Origin: Clostridia bacterium
GTDB lineage: Bacteria; Bacillota; Clostridia; Oscillospirales; Acutalibacteraceae
Reading direction: 5' to 3'
DNA: 62,283 bases
Assembly (NCBI GenBank): GCA_017517665.1
Contig: JAFWYP010000067.1
Location: forward strand, 1 to 62,283
Shown in pieces: positions 17,416-26,060 of the stretch. The position numbers were made by a program, and so were the translations under genes. Each line of letters begins with the position of its first letter. The first letter of the stretch is position 1. The notes under the pieces were generated by a model. The model saw only the letters and a program-made list of their open reading frames with translations. It was not told the origin of the DNA and did not search any database.

Positions 17416-19266
17416 ATGAAGAAGATTATTGCGATTATCTTGGCACTTGTTCTTTCGTGTTCATGTCTTTCAATTACAGTTTCGGCTGCGAAAGATCCTG
17501 CAATTTCAAATTTTGCTGTTGAATCCGTTGCAGAGTATGATGTAAAAGCCGGTAAAGGTGACGGTGCGGCTGTTAAGACCGACTGGTATGAAATTGACGG
17601 AACATATTATCTTTTTGTTCCTTCATCAATTGACCTTTCAAATGCAAAAATCAGCTTTGATGCCTCTGCCGATGTTTACGCAGGTTCAACAAAGCTTGTT
17701 AACGGGGAAACAACTGATGTTTTCAACGGAAAAAATGAAGTTGTTCTCAGCTGCGGCAATGAAACTTTTAAAGTAATCGTTATTAATGAATCAACGGTTG
17801 CTTCTGTATTCATTGAAACAGAATCCGGTAATCTTGATGCTGTTCATGCCGATAAAAATTATAAAGAAGAGGGCAAAATCACAATTATCAATACTGATTT
17901 GGTATCTGCCGAATACAACGGTGTTCTTGAATACATCAAGGGCAGAGGCAATTCAACATGGGGAATGGATAAGAAGCCTTATAACATTAAGCTTGATAAG
18001 AAGGCGGACCTTTTCGGAATGGGCAAAAGCAAGAAATGGAGTCTTATTGCAAACCACAGCGATGACTCACTTGCAAGAAATGTTGCTGCTTATTATGCTG
18101 CAAAAGAAGCGGGAATGCCTTATACACCGCTTTTCGTTCCCTGTGATGTTTATATAAACAATGAATACATGGGTGCATACATTCTTACAACAAGAGTTGA
18201 AGTTGATGAAACAAGAGTTGATATTGATAACCTTGATGATGTGAACGAAGAAATCTGCATTAAAGAGTACGGCGAAGACTTTGATATGGATACTCTTGCC
18301 AAAGGCGGTATTTACGGAAGATTTGCCGGTCTTCTTCAGGGTACTCAGAAATGGGTAGAAGTTCCCGCAACAGAGGACGAAGCTGAAACCGGCGGATATA
18401 TTCTTGAAATGGAACTTGCCAACAGATATACAGATGAAATCAGCGGTTTTGTTACATCAAGAAATCAGCCGTTTATCATGAAATCTCCCGAATATGCATC
18501 GGAAGCACAGATTAAATATATTAATGACTATTATCAGAGATTTGAAGATGCTGTATTCTCCGAATCGGGTAAAAACAGCGAGGGAGAAGATTATAAAGAA
18601 CTTGCTGACATGAATTCTCTTGCTAAGTTTTACGCAATCAACGAATGGACTTCCAATCAGGACTGCGGTCTTACAAGTACCTATTTCTATAAGCCTGCAG
18701 GCGATAAGCTTTATGCAGGTCCTGTGTGGGATTTCGACATTTGTTTCGCAAATAATGACAGCGGCAGATTCGGCTGTGATTACACTAATCCCAAAGAATT
18801 TACCGTTTGCTTCGGCAGACAGTACAGAAACACCTTCTTCGGCAAATATGACGTTGACGAAGTTCCTCATATTTACAATGAGCTTTGCAAAAAGCAGGAA
18901 TTTGTTTCGGAAGTTAAAAAGGTATGGGATTCTGAGGTTAAAGCTGCGGTTGATAATACAAACTCTATGCTTTCGACATATGCAGAAGCAAACATGGGTT
19001 CAGCCGTAATGAATGCAATCCGCTGGAATATTTTCGGAACATACGATGTTGCCGCAATCAAAACTGCTTATGCAAAAGCGGTCAACGATATTTATACTTT
19101 CTCAACTGTAAGAGCTCAGTTCCTTACCGAGAATTTAGGAACTGTTCAGGTTCAGAATGTTGAAACAAACTTCTTCCTTGCTGGTCTCAAGAAAATCGGT
19201 ACAGGCATGAATAATCTTTTTGAAAAGCTTATCGTTGCCTTCGGTCTTGAAAATATGACATTCTAA
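17416..19266 (+). CDS. Secreted CotH-kinase-family protein
   Basis: A 616-residue exported protein: MKKIIAIILALVLSCSCLS with likely cleavage after VSAA. An N-terminal Ig-like beta region (about 40-130) precedes the CotH domain. That domain shows IKGRGNSTWGMDKKPYNIKL, LFGMGKSKKWSLIANHSDDS and GPVWDFDICFAN. These are the conserved features of CotH, the atypical kinase that phosphorylates spore-coat proteins in Bacillus; many gut Clostridia carry secreted versions near glycan genes, with no known substrate. GAGAGGT lies at a good distance. C-terminal residues are amphipathic but not a clear anchor or sorting signal. Confidence 0.88.
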   Translation: MKKIIAIILALVLSCSCLSITVSAAKDPAISNFAVESVAEYDVKAGKGDGAAVKTDWYEIDGTYYLFVPSSIDLSNAKISFDASADVYAGSTKLVNGETTDVFNGKNEVVLSCGNETFKVIVINESTVASVFIETESGNLDAVHADKNYKEEGKITIINTDLVSAEYNGVLEYIKGRGNSTWGMDKKPYNIKLDKKADLFGMGKSKKWSLIANHSDDSLARNVAAYYAAKEAGMPYTPLFVPCDVYINNEYMGAYILTTRVEVDETRVDIDNLDDVNEEICIKEYGEDFDMDTLAKGGIYGRFAGLLQGTQKWVEVPATEDEAETGGYILEMELANRYTDEISGFVTSRNQPFIMKSPEYASEAQIKYINDYYQRFEDAVFSESGKNSEGEDYKELADMNSLAKFYAINEWTSNQDCGLTSTYFYKPAGDKLYAGPVWDFDICFANNDSGRFGCDYTNPKEFTVCFGRQYRNTFFGKYDVDEVPHIYNELCKKQEFVSEVKKVWDSEVKAAVDNTNSMLSTYAEANMGSAVMNAIRWNIFGTYDVAAIKTAYAKAVNDIYTFSTVRAQFLTENLGTVQVQNVETNFFLAGLKKIGTGMNNLFEKLIVAFGLENMTF

Positions 19267-19273
19267 AAACGAT

Positions 19274-19303
19274 AACCCCGACAGTTCATTCTGTCGGGGT
19301 TTA
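19274..19303. terminator. Bidirectional terminator between cotH-like gene and GH43 gene
   Basis: 11-bp perfect stem AACCCCGACAG / CTGTCGGGGTT with a six-base loop. It lies in the 43-base gap between convergent genes. Confidence 0.88.
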
Positions 19304-19309
19304 CTGTTG

Positions 19310-20290
19310 TTAGGAATTAAGAATCGGGAAACCGTTTGAGTCCCATTTGACTTTTCTTATTCTTGCGCTTCTGCAAGGGTCATAAAGGGGGGCGTTATCG
19401 GAATATCCGCATTTACCGGTGAAACACACTTCATCTCTTGAATGATAAACAAAAAACCAATCACCGTTTTCATCTTTAACAAATGAATTATGACCGGGAC
19501 CGTATTCTCCGTCAAGGTCTTCAGATGTAAGAATAGGTTTGTCAAGCTTTATCCAGCTGTTTATATCTGTTAAATCATCATTGATATCTGCATACATAAG
19601 CCCCAAACAATATTCGGGACCTGTTGCTGATGCGGAGAAAGCAAGAAAAATTCTTTCATCGTGAATCATTGCGGCAGGACCTTCATTGACGGGGATATTA
19701 ACTCTTTCCCAATCATATTCGGGTTTTGTTAACAGAACGGCTTTACACGTTGTTTTCCACGGTTCATCGGGATTTATAGTTGCAAGGTAAACATTTGAGT
19801 TTCCGCCGTTTTGTGCCCATGAAACATAATGTTTTCCGTTACATACAAAGTGAGTCATATCTAGTGAGAATCCTCTGAACGAAAAATTATCACCTTCACA
19901 AGCTTTGAATTTTCCTATGTCATTCCAAGTGTTATTATAAGGGTCTTTACCCGAACACGTGATTATATGGCAGTCAATATCCCAAACATTGTTGCCGCTT
20001 CCGCTTGCGGCAAAAAGAACATACCATTTACCGTTTATTTCATGGATTTCAGGTGCCCATATGAAACGGAAAGCTGTGTCCGACTCTTTTTCGTGCCAGA
20101 TAATTTTTTCCTCTGCATCAGCAAGGTCGGCAATTCTTTTTGCACGTCTGAGAATAATTCTGTCATATCCCTCAGAATCCTTTTCACCGTACATCGGATA
20201 GGAAGCGGTGAAATAATAATATCCGTCACTGCCTTTTGTTATAAACGGGTCGGCTCTGTCCTTAATAAAGATATCGGTTTTAACGCTCAT
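19310..20290 (-). CDS. GH43-family glycosidase (arabinofuranosidase/xylosidase type)
   Basis: A 326-residue five-bladed propeller without signal peptide. The three expected acidic positions can be placed: RADPFITKGSDGYYYF (base Asp, about residue 14), SLDMTHFV (pKa-modulating Asp) and NEGPAAM (acid Glu). IWAPEIHEINGKWYVLFA and YGPGHNSFVKDENGDWFFVY are typical blade motifs. The likely role is intracellular release of arabinose or xylose from imported oligosaccharides. The start has AAGGATTG upstream and lies 11 bases after the stop of the GH3 gene, so both form one operon. The exact GH43 subfamily is not decided. Confidence 0.88.
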   Translation of the reverse strand: MSVKTDIFIKDRADPFITKGSDGYYYFTASYPMYGEKDSEGYDRIILRRAKRIADLADAEEKIIWHEKESDTAFRFIWAPEIHEINGKWYVLFAASGSGNNVWDIDCHIITCSGKDPYNNTWNDIGKFKACEGDNFSFRGFSLDMTHFVCNGKHYVSWAQNGGNSNVYLATINPDEPWKTTCKAVLLTKPEYDWERVNIPVNEGPAAMIHDERIFLAFSASATGPEYCLGLMYADINDDLTDINSWIKLDKPILTSEDLDGEYGPGHNSFVKDENGDWFFVYHSRDEVCFTGKCGYSDNAPLYDPCRSARIRKVKWDSNGFPILNS

Positions 20291-20301
20291 TAAATCAATC
20301 C

Positions 20302-22677
20302 TTATATGAGTTTTAAGAACATTTCAAGAATTCTCTTTGCGCAAAGCTCAAGGTCAGCTCTTGTGAGCTCGCCCTTATCATAAGCTGCTTTGAGGTCTTC
20401 GGGATATCCGCAATGCATCTTCATATCGTTGCCGGCTTTAACCTCGAGAACGGGATTGTTTTTTACACCCCAGTCTGTCACAACCATGCCCTTGAATCCC
20501 CATTCATTTCTGAGAATACAAGTAAGAAGCTCATAGCTTTCTGATGTATGCTGACCGTTGATTCTGTTATAGGATGACATAACAGTCCACGGATCGGCTT
20601 CTTTTACTGTTATTTCAAAGCCTTTAAGATATATTTCACGAAGAGCTCTTTCGGAAATTCTTGCATCAATATCATAACGGTTTGCTTCTTTGTTGTTACA
20701 AGCAAAATGTTTTATTGACACAGCGGCTTTTTGTGACTGAATACCTCTTACAGCCGCTGATGCGGATTTGCCTGCAACGAGCGGGTCTTCAGAATAATAT
20801 TCAAAGTTTCTGCCGCAAAGAGGGTCTCTGTGAATGTTGAGTGCGGGTGCAAGCCATATTGCAAGATTATTTTCTCGAAGCTCTGCACCGCCTGCAGCAC
20901 CTACTTCATAAAGCAGTTCTGGATCCCAGCAGCATGCGAGAAGAGTTGCGCAGGGCCATGCTGTTGTGGGGATTCCAGTTGAGGGTTCGAGTCTTAAGCC
21001 TGCAGGTCCGTCAGCGGTGGGGAAATAGGGGATGTCAAGTCTTTCAATACCGCCGAATGAACCTGTGTTGCAAACGCCCGTTGTTTTCTGACCGCCGACA
21101 ATATACATAAGTTCATCAAGTGTGAACTGCGAAACAAATTCATCGAGAGTTATTTCTTCTCCGACTTTATCAAATTTAACAAGGCTTTCGGGCGTATTTG
21201 CATTTGTCGGTTTGTTTGTTCCGTAGTAATATTTTTCTTCGCAGACGGGTAATTCTTCAAAACTGCCGTCAGCAAGCATTCTCTTTTCAAGTCTGAACGG
21301 CTTGCACCAACTGTTGAGCTGTTCAACAACAGTGTTTTCAGAAACAACATATTCAAATTCAAGCTTTTTCAAATCTCTGACAGATGTACCGAGATAGAAT
21401 TGATAATTTCCTTTTTCAAGCACGTAAGCGGATTTACTGATTTTTCCGAGGTCATCAAAGCTTGCCATATCTTTGACATCAAAACTCATTACAACAGTCT
21501 CAGATTCGCCGGGGGAGAGGAGTTTTGTTTTCTTGAAAGCGCAAAGCTCCTTTGAGGGTTTACCGAGCAATCCCTGAGGAGCGCTGTAATAAAGCTGAAT
21601 TACTTCTTTGCCTGCAACATCTCCTGTGTTTCTGACTGTTGCAACAGCAACGATTTTACCTTCGTTCTCGATGCATACTCTGCCGCTGATTTCAAATGTT
21701 GTGTAGGAAAGACCGAAGCCGAAGGGGTAACGCACATGTTTTTTCGCACCGGGAATTGTTTCAAAATATCTGTAGCCTACATATATATCGTCGCTGTAAT
21801 CAATCTTTTTGAAGCTTTCCCAGAATTCATCCTTGCAGGGATAATAATCATATGATTTAGTTATTGTATCTGCAAGCTTACCCGAGGGATTGACATCGCC
21901 GCAAAGAATATCGGCGATTGCTGCGCCGCCCTCCATGCCGCCCTGCCATGACATAAGAACAGCCTGAATTTTATCGTTTTCTGCGAAAAATTCGCAATCA
22001 ATTGTTGCGCCCGAGTTAATTATAATAATAACCTTACCAAAACATTCTGCAGCTTTTGTGATGAGGTTTTTTTCAAGGTCGGATAGATAGTAGTCACCGC
22101 CCTGAGGTCTGCGGTCAACACCCTCAGCAGAGAAACGGCTGAGGGTTATAACGGCTGTATCTGCCCATTCTGCCGATGCTTTAATAAGTTCATCGGGCAC
22201 TTCTGCTTCTTTTACATGCATGGCGGCAAATGTGTCATATGTCATGTCGTCGCGTTCTGTGCAGAATTCCATGTTGTTGACAATGTCCCATCTTGCGTTG
22301 ATTTGCTCTTGGGTGAGAACATTGACGCTTTCTTTTTCGACATAATCTTTGTAAAACTCAACGAGAGGCATATATACGGAAACCTTACCTTCATGTTCCT
22401 TTTCTTTGAATCCCTCATAAATATTGCGTATGTACGGGCAATGCACGTCACCGCTTCCGCCGCCCCCTTTTATGTATTCAATGGTTGCTTTGCCGAAAAG
22501 AGCAACTTTTTCGCCTCTCGAAAAGGGGAGTGCGTTATTTTCATTTTTCAGAAGAACCATGCCGTCAGCGGCAGCTTTTCGTGAAAGTGAGATATGTTTT
22601 TTTGATGCTGTGACGCATCTTCCGTCTTCGCCGAGAGGAATACACGGCTGATATCTGAATCTTGCAAATTTATCCAT
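20302..22677 (-). CDS. GH3 beta-glucosidase-type enzyme with permuted domain order
   Basis: A 791-residue GH3 enzyme, cytoplasmic by lack of a signal. The usual order is reversed: the alpha/beta sandwich comes first (about 30-330: AADGMVLLKNENNALPF; LSRFSAEGVDRRPQGGDY with the acid/base Glu), then an FnIII-like domain (about 365-460: YPFGFGLSYTTFEISG; VIQLYYSAPQG), and the TIM barrel last (about 510-791: ADGPAGLRLEP; GRNFEYYSEDP; VSIKHFACNNKE; VVTDWG with nucleophile Asp 735). This permuted layout is known from Ruminococcus albus and Butyrivibrio fibrisolvens enzymes, which supports the gut-Clostridia assignment. AGGAGA precedes ATG 22677. GH43 is the second gene of the operon; together they suit arabinosylated or xylosylated beta-glucans. 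Confidence 0.92.
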   Translation of the reverse strand: MDKFARFRYQPCIPLGEDGRCVTASKKHISLSRKAAADGMVLLKNENNALPFSRGEKVALFGKATIEYIKGGGGSGDVHCPYIRNIYEGFKEKEHEGKVSVYMPLVEFYKDYVEKESVNVLTQEQINARWDIVNNMEFCTERDDMTYDTFAAMHVKEAEVPDELIKASAEWADTAVITLSRFSAEGVDRRPQGGDYYLSDLEKNLITKAAECFGKVIIIINSGATIDCEFFAENDKIQAVLMSWQGGMEGGAAIADILCGDVNPSGKLADTITKSYDYYPCKDEFWESFKKIDYSDDIYVGYRYFETIPGAKKHVRYPFGFGLSYTTFEISGRVCIENEGKIVAVATVRNTGDVAGKEVIQLYYSAPQGLLGKPSKELCAFKKTKLLSPGESETVVMSFDVKDMASFDDLGKISKSAYVLEKGNYQFYLGTSVRDLKKLEFEYVVSENTVVEQLNSWCKPFRLEKRMLADGSFEELPVCEEKYYYGTNKPTNANTPESLVKFDKVGEEITLDEFVSQFTLDELMYIVGGQKTTGVCNTGSFGGIERLDIPYFPTADGPAGLRLEPSTGIPTTAWPCATLLACCWDPELLYEVGAAGGAELRENNLAIWLAPALNIHRDPLCGRNFEYYSEDPLVAGKSASAAVRGIQSQKAAVSIKHFACNNKEANRYDIDARISERALREIYLKGFEITVKEADPWTVMSSYNRINGQHTSESYELLTCILRNEWGFKGMVVTDWGVKNNPVLEVKAGNDMKMHCGYPEDLKAAYDKGELTRADLELCAKRILEMFLKLI

Positions 22678-22704
22678 AACTATCTCCTATCGTTAATTTT
22701 ATCC

Positions 22705-22734
22705 ATTATATAATAGATAATATTTAATCGTCAA
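22705..22734 (-). promoter_or_regulatory. Promoter of the GH3-GH43 operon
   Basis: On the minus strand, TTGACG (22734-22729), 18-bp spacer, perfect TATAAT (22710-22705), 28 bases before the ATG at 22677. No operator-like inverted repeat is obvious. Confidence 0.78.
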
Positions 22735-22742
22735 GTAAATCA

Positions 22743-22771
22743 TTAATGTTTTAAATTATCTGTGATATAAT
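22743..22771 (+). promoter_or_regulatory. Candidate extended -10 promoter for the DUF4186 gene
   Basis: Poor -35 (TTAATG), 17-bp spacer, extended TGATATAAT with TATAAT at 22766-22771, 26 bases before ATG 22797. Confidence 0.45.
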
Positions 22772-22796
22772 TTTCAAAAAATTTTGGGGAGTAAAT

Positions 22797-23150
22797 ATGA
22801 CTGTTGAAGAAGCATTGAATAACCTTAATAAATCAAACTTCCGTTCATCTTTTTATCTGAGTTGTTCGGAGAAAAAGTATGTTAAAGAAAAAGGAATTGA
22901 AACAATTAGAAATCATGCAGAAGATTTTATCAGACAGAGAATTGCCCCTGCCGTAATTCCGAATGACGGGAAACAGACTCCGATGAGAGGTCATCCTGTT
23001 TTTAAGGCTCAGCACGCTTGTGCCTGCTGTTGCAGGGGATGCCTCAATAAATGGTATAAAGTGCCTTTCGGAGTAACCCTTAATGAAACTCAACAGACCA
23101 AAATAGTAAATCTTCTGATAGCATGGATTGAAAGGGAAATGTTGAAATAA
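22797..23150 (+). CDS. DUF4186-family protein
   Basis: A 117-residue conserved protein of unknown function. The family core is clear: FRSSFYLSCSEKKYVKEKG, ETIRNHAEDFIRQRIAP, DGKQTPMRGHPVFKAQHA and the cysteine-rich CACCCRGCLNKWYKVP. The Cys/His cluster (QHACACCCRGC) suggests metal binding or a redox site. Length matches the family. GGGGAG precedes the start. It has its own promoter and no co-directional partner except the tRNA gene 73 bases later. Confidence 0.88.
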   Translation: MTVEEALNNLNKSNFRSSFYLSCSEKKYVKEKGIETIRNHAEDFIRQRIAPAVIPNDGKQTPMRGHPVFKAQHACACCCRGCLNKWYKVPFGVTLNETQQTKIVNLLIAWIEREMLK

Positions 23151-23178
23151 TTTTATAAAAATAATTTTTAAATAATTC

Positions 23179-23207
23179 TTGATTTTTCTAATTATTTATG
23201 ATAATAT
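23179..23207 (+). promoter_or_regulatory. Candidate promoter of the tRNA-Ala gene
   Basis: TTGATT (23179-23184), 17-bp spacer, TAATAT (23202-23207). It ends 16 bases before the mature tRNA 5' end, as expected for a short stable-RNA leader. Confidence 0.5.
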
Positions 23208-23223
23208 ATTCAAGTAAATTTAT

Positions 23224-23299
<76 letters not shown>

Positions 23300-23301
23300 A
23301 G

Positions 23302-23335
23302 AAAAAATCCGAGGTATTGATACCTCGGATTTTTT
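23302..23335 (+). terminator. Terminator of the tRNA-Ala unit
   Basis: Long perfect stem (16 bp) AAAAAATCCGAGGTAT / ATACCTCGGATTTTTT around a TG loop, three bases after CCA. Confidence 0.93.
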
Positions 23336-23383
23336 AACACTATAAAACAAAAGTTTATTATTGTTTATGTAGGAGTTTGAATT

Positions 23384-23794
23384 ATGTTATTTGGTTTGTT
23401 TGAGCGAAAGAAAAAATACTCTGAGATAGCGGAATTATCGGAAGATGCAAAACAATGGAACAAAATGTGGGATATGTGGTCTGACGGTGAAGTTGTTTCG
23501 CCTTATAATGAACTTATGAATTATCAGAGCGAAGTTAACAACGGCGGTCACGCTCAATATTTCATTAATACAGAAAATGTGAGCAATTTAACCGATGAAA
23601 TATCAACGCTGAACAACATTCTTCCTGGTGTTTTAAAAGAAAATCTGAAAAATGCTTATCAAGCTCATTTGTTGTTGAAAGACGGTGAAACCAATGACGC
23701 TGCCGAAGCTGATATCAAAAAATGTGATGCAGTATTTTTTGCTAATGAAGAAATGATAAATGATATTCTGAATAATTATTGTAAAGAATTATAA
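23384..23794 (+). CDS. DMP19-like (DUF4375) small protein
   Basis: A 136-residue soluble acidic protein. The stretch YNELMNYQSEVNNGGHAQYF carries the 'E-x-NNGG-x-x-QYF' signature I associate with DMP19/DUF4375 proteins. DMP19 of Neisseria is a DNA-mimic that binds a repressor; most relatives are uncharacterised. The remainder is helical with many Asp/Glu, compatible with mimicry or simple protein binding. It has an AGGAG box before the ATG and stands alone between the tRNA terminator and the MgtC gene promoter. Confidence 0.65.
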   Translation: MLFGLFERKKKYSEIAELSEDAKQWNKMWDMWSDGEVVSPYNELMNYQSEVNNGGHAQYFINTENVSNLTDEISTLNNILPGVLKENLKNAYQAHLLLKDGETNDAAEADIKKCDAVFFANEEMINDILNNYCKEL

Positions 23795-23815
23795 ATTTGT
23801 ACGACGCTATAATGA

Positions 23816-23844
23816 TTGACAAAGATTGTTGAAACTGATATAAT
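23816..23844 (+). promoter_or_regulatory. Consensus sigma-A promoter for the MgtC-like gene
   Basis: Perfect TTGACA (23816-23821), 17-bp spacer, perfect extended -10 TGATATAAT (TATAAT 23839-23844). By sequence it is one of the strongest promoters in the window. Confidence 0.88.
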
Positions 23845-23882
23845 ATTTAACCATAAAATACGATATGAAAAAGGGGATTGGA

Positions 23883-24575
23883 ATGCAAAACATTTTAGAT
23901 GCTGTTTATTCGGATTTCAGCGCAAACGGATATTTGCTTGTAAGAATGGTTCTTGCCGGTTTCTGCGGTGTTGTAATCGGTTTTGAAAGAAGCAGACGTC
24001 AAAAGGATGCCGGTATAAGAACACATATGATTGTTGCTCTCGGTGCTGCACTTGCCATGATAGTTTCAAAATACGGATTTTTTGATTTGCTGCAGTTTGA
24101 AGGTCTTCGTGCCGATGCTTCCAGAATTGCTTCTAATGTTATTACAGGTGTCGGTTTCCTTGGCGCAGGCGTTATATTTGTTAAAGATGTTTCAATCAAA
24201 GGTCTTACAACCGCGGCGGGTATCTGGACAACGGCGAGTGTTGGTCTTGCTATCGGTGCGGGAATGTATACCGTTGCACTCGGAGCAACACTTCTCATGG
24301 TTCTTTTTCAGCTTGTTTTTCACAGATTTTTCACCAGACTCGAAAATACCGTTAATGAATTTACTGTTACAATTTCGGATAGTCTGAATGCCGTAAAGGA
24401 TTTCAGAGCAATGCTCGAAAAGAATAAGATTCTTGTTGAAAACTGTAAAATGTCCAGAAACGATGATTCAACAATTACTCTTGATATTACAATAAAAAAA
24501 GCAAGAACAACTTCAATGGATGAAATTCTTCTCATCGCTGAACAAAACGAGCATATTATATCAGTTGAAATATAA
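23883..24575 (+). CDS. MgtC/SapB-family membrane protein
   Basis: A 230-residue protein with an N-terminal membrane domain of about four to five helices (LLVRMVLAGFCGVVIGFERS; THMIVALGAALAMIVSKYG; GVGFLGAGVIFV; LTTAAGIWTTASVGLAIGAG) and a C-terminal soluble ACT-like region (about 150-230). The GFER, RTH and GFLGAG motifs define the MgtC/SapB family, linked to growth in low Mg2+ and modulation of ATP synthase in pathogens; many anaerobes have housekeeping versions. A GGGG box fits ATG 23883 better than the ATG six codons upstream. The strong promoter suggests steady expression. Confidence 0.9.
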   Translation: MQNILDAVYSDFSANGYLLVRMVLAGFCGVVIGFERSRRQKDAGIRTHMIVALGAALAMIVSKYGFFDLLQFEGLRADASRIASNVITGVGFLGAGVIFVKDVSIKGLTTAAGIWTTASVGLAIGAGMYTVALGATLLMVLFQLVFHRFFTRLENTVNEFTVTISDSLNAVKDFRAMLEKNKILVENCKMSRNDDSTITLDITIKKARTTSMDEILLIAEQNEHIISVEI

Positions 24576-24581
24576 AAAGCA

Positions 24582-24615
24582 GGGTTGCCTCACTTAAAAG
24601 TGAAGCAACCCTTTT
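24582..24615. terminator. Bidirectional terminator between convergent genes
   Basis: 14-bp stem GGGTTGCCTCACTT / AAGTGAAGCAACCC with one C-A mismatch and a short A loop, then TTTT. Confidence 0.87.
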
Positions 24616-24616
24616 A

Positions 24617-25570
24617 TTATTTAGCAGTTCTTGCTTTTTTGTTTGAAGAGTCAGCTTTTGAGCTTCTTTCCATAAGAACAAGGATAAGACACCAGAATGC
24701 AGAAAGAAGTACGAAAAGAATGCACACAAGAATAGCGTTATCCATTGCAAATCTGAGAATTCCGCCGAGTGCAGGAATAAATCTGACAACTACGCCGAAG
24801 CTGGATGCACTTGGAAGAGTATAAGGATAACCTGATGATGAAACGGGTGTTACACTTAAAGATGCGTTATCTTCCGAATAAACGCTTACTGATGTAAGAA
24901 CCTGAATGTCACATCCGGAAAGACCTGAAGCGGGTACGGAAATATAATCACCAGGTGTATATTCTGTAACATCGCATTTCTTTGAAATGATAAGGTCGCC
25001 TTCGGAAACTTCAAGATTTTCTATGTCGTGACTCATTGTGTTAAAGCATAAGCCGCCGATATCAGTTCCGCTGTTATCAAGGAAAATTGTTACAAAGCAA
25101 CCGAGAATGAAAGTAACAACAGTAACGCAAAGCATAACAATTGAAATTATTTTGCCTGCCAAAACACCGCCGTTCTTTTTAGTTTTCTTGCTCTGGTCTT
25201 CAATCTTAGCTTCGCCGTAATTTGCATCGGAAAAATCAAGAATTTCTTCTTCGGTTTGTTCTTTTTCTGCCTTTGCACCCACAGGAACATAGGGCGAGGG
25301 TTTTTGACCGATTGGTACAAGAGGTCTGGGCTTTTTCTTTTCCGGTTCACCCATGGGCGAATAAATTGGATTATCCTGAACGGGAACTGCAACGGGTTTC
25401 TTGAAATAATGCTCACCGATTGTATCTTCCGGTTTTGGTTTATTTTCGGTTTTGCTTATTTCAGGTATAAGACTTGCAGGTTCTTTGTTGACGGGTTGAT
25501 TCTGACCTCTTGTTGCCGAAACAAACTCAAGGTCAAGTTCATCAATGCTTTTAAGCTTGAATTGTTCCAT
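24617..25570 (-). CDS. Membrane protein with a SipW/S26B signal-peptidase-like domain lacking the catalytic Ser
   Basis: A 317-residue protein. Residues 1-130 are a Pro/Lys/Glu-rich disordered cytoplasmic tail. TM1 is about 137-165 and TM2 about 276-300. Between them is a domain whose layout follows type I signal peptidases of the SipW branch: FNTM (about 176-179) where S-x-S-M is expected, SEGDLIISK and TPGDYISV for the two 'GD' turns, and GVVVRFIPALGGILRF, like the usual segment before the last helix. The catalytic Ser position is Thr and no His/Lys partner stands out, so if the relationship is right it is a pseudoenzyme. The gene follows the DivIVA-like gene by 20 bases, suggesting a septal or envelope role. 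The function is unknown. Confidence 0.6.
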   Translation of the reverse strand: MEQFKLKSIDELDLEFVSATRGQNQPVNKEPASLIPEISKTENKPKPEDTIGEHYFKKPVAVPVQDNPIYSPMGEPEKKKPRPLVPIGQKPSPYVPVGAKAEKEQTEEEILDFSDANYGEAKIEDQSKKTKKNGGVLAGKIISIVMLCVTVVTFILGCFVTIFLDNSGTDIGGLCFNTMSHDIENLEVSEGDLIISKKCDVTEYTPGDYISVPASGLSGCDIQVLTSVSVYSEDNASLSVTPVSSSGYPYTLPSASSFGVVVRFIPALGGILRFAMDNAILVCILFVLLSAFWCLILVLMERSSKADSSNKKARTAK

Positions 25571-25590
25571 ATTATGTACTGCCTTTCAAA

Positions 25591-25893
25591 TTATTTAATC
25601 AGACTGCGAAGAGCGGCGCTTTCGTTGGCAAGATTTTCAGCAAGCTTTGCGACTTTTTCAATGTTTTCGGCAAGTGCGGGATTTGCATTGGTTACTGCAC
25701 CGCCAGCTTTTAATGCTTTATTTTCGTCTGAAAGAGAACGGCAGATTTTTTTAAGCTTTTCGTTGTTGGCTTCTGTTGCTTTTGCATATTCAAAAACCTT
25801 TTTATATTCTGCTTTGAGAACGGTTATGTACTGCTCAACCTGCTCGCAGTTATAACCGTTTTGTTCCTTCTGAAATAAATCTTTATTATCCAT
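25591..25893 (-). CDS. Short DivIVA-like coiled-coil protein
   Basis: A 100-residue protein beginning MDNKDLFQKEQNGYNCEQVEQ. The F-x5-GY-x2-EQV-x2-YI pattern is that of the DivIVA/GpsB N-terminal membrane-curvature-binding domain, followed by a coiled coil to the end. Full DivIVA proteins are longer, so this is closest in size to GpsB, which links division to wall synthesis. GGAGG precedes ATG 25893. It is the first gene of a two-gene operon with the pseudo-signal-peptidase membrane protein. The upstream 220 bases to the ytrA-like promoter are AT-rich with no other gene seen. Confidence 0.7.
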   Translation of the reverse strand: MDNKDLFQKEQNGYNCEQVEQYITVLKAEYKKVFEYAKATEANNEKLKKICRSLSDENKALKAGGAVTNANPALAENIEKVAKLAENLANESAALRSLIK

Positions 25894-26025
25894 ATTGGTT
25901 TTATCCTCCGTTAATAAATATTTCTTAATAAATATAACACATAAATATTAAAAATACAACAAAAAATTTCAAAATTATGAGCGAAAATAACAATGTTAAC
26001 AAATTATGAAATTTCTGGAAGTGTA

Positions 26026-26054
26026 TTGACAAATCTTAAATGACGAGATATATT
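26026..26054 (+). promoter_or_regulatory. Promoter of the GntR-ABC operon
   Basis: Perfect TTGACA (26026-26031), 17-bp spacer, TATATT (26049-26054). The predicted start point is near 26061. Confidence 0.75.
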
Positions 26055-26060
26055 ATAGGT

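Noticed and set aside
25256-25855. 199-codon open frame on the plus strand
   Set aside because: It spans two minus-strand genes and their gap, is very rich in Phe/Leu/Cys, and has no start signals.
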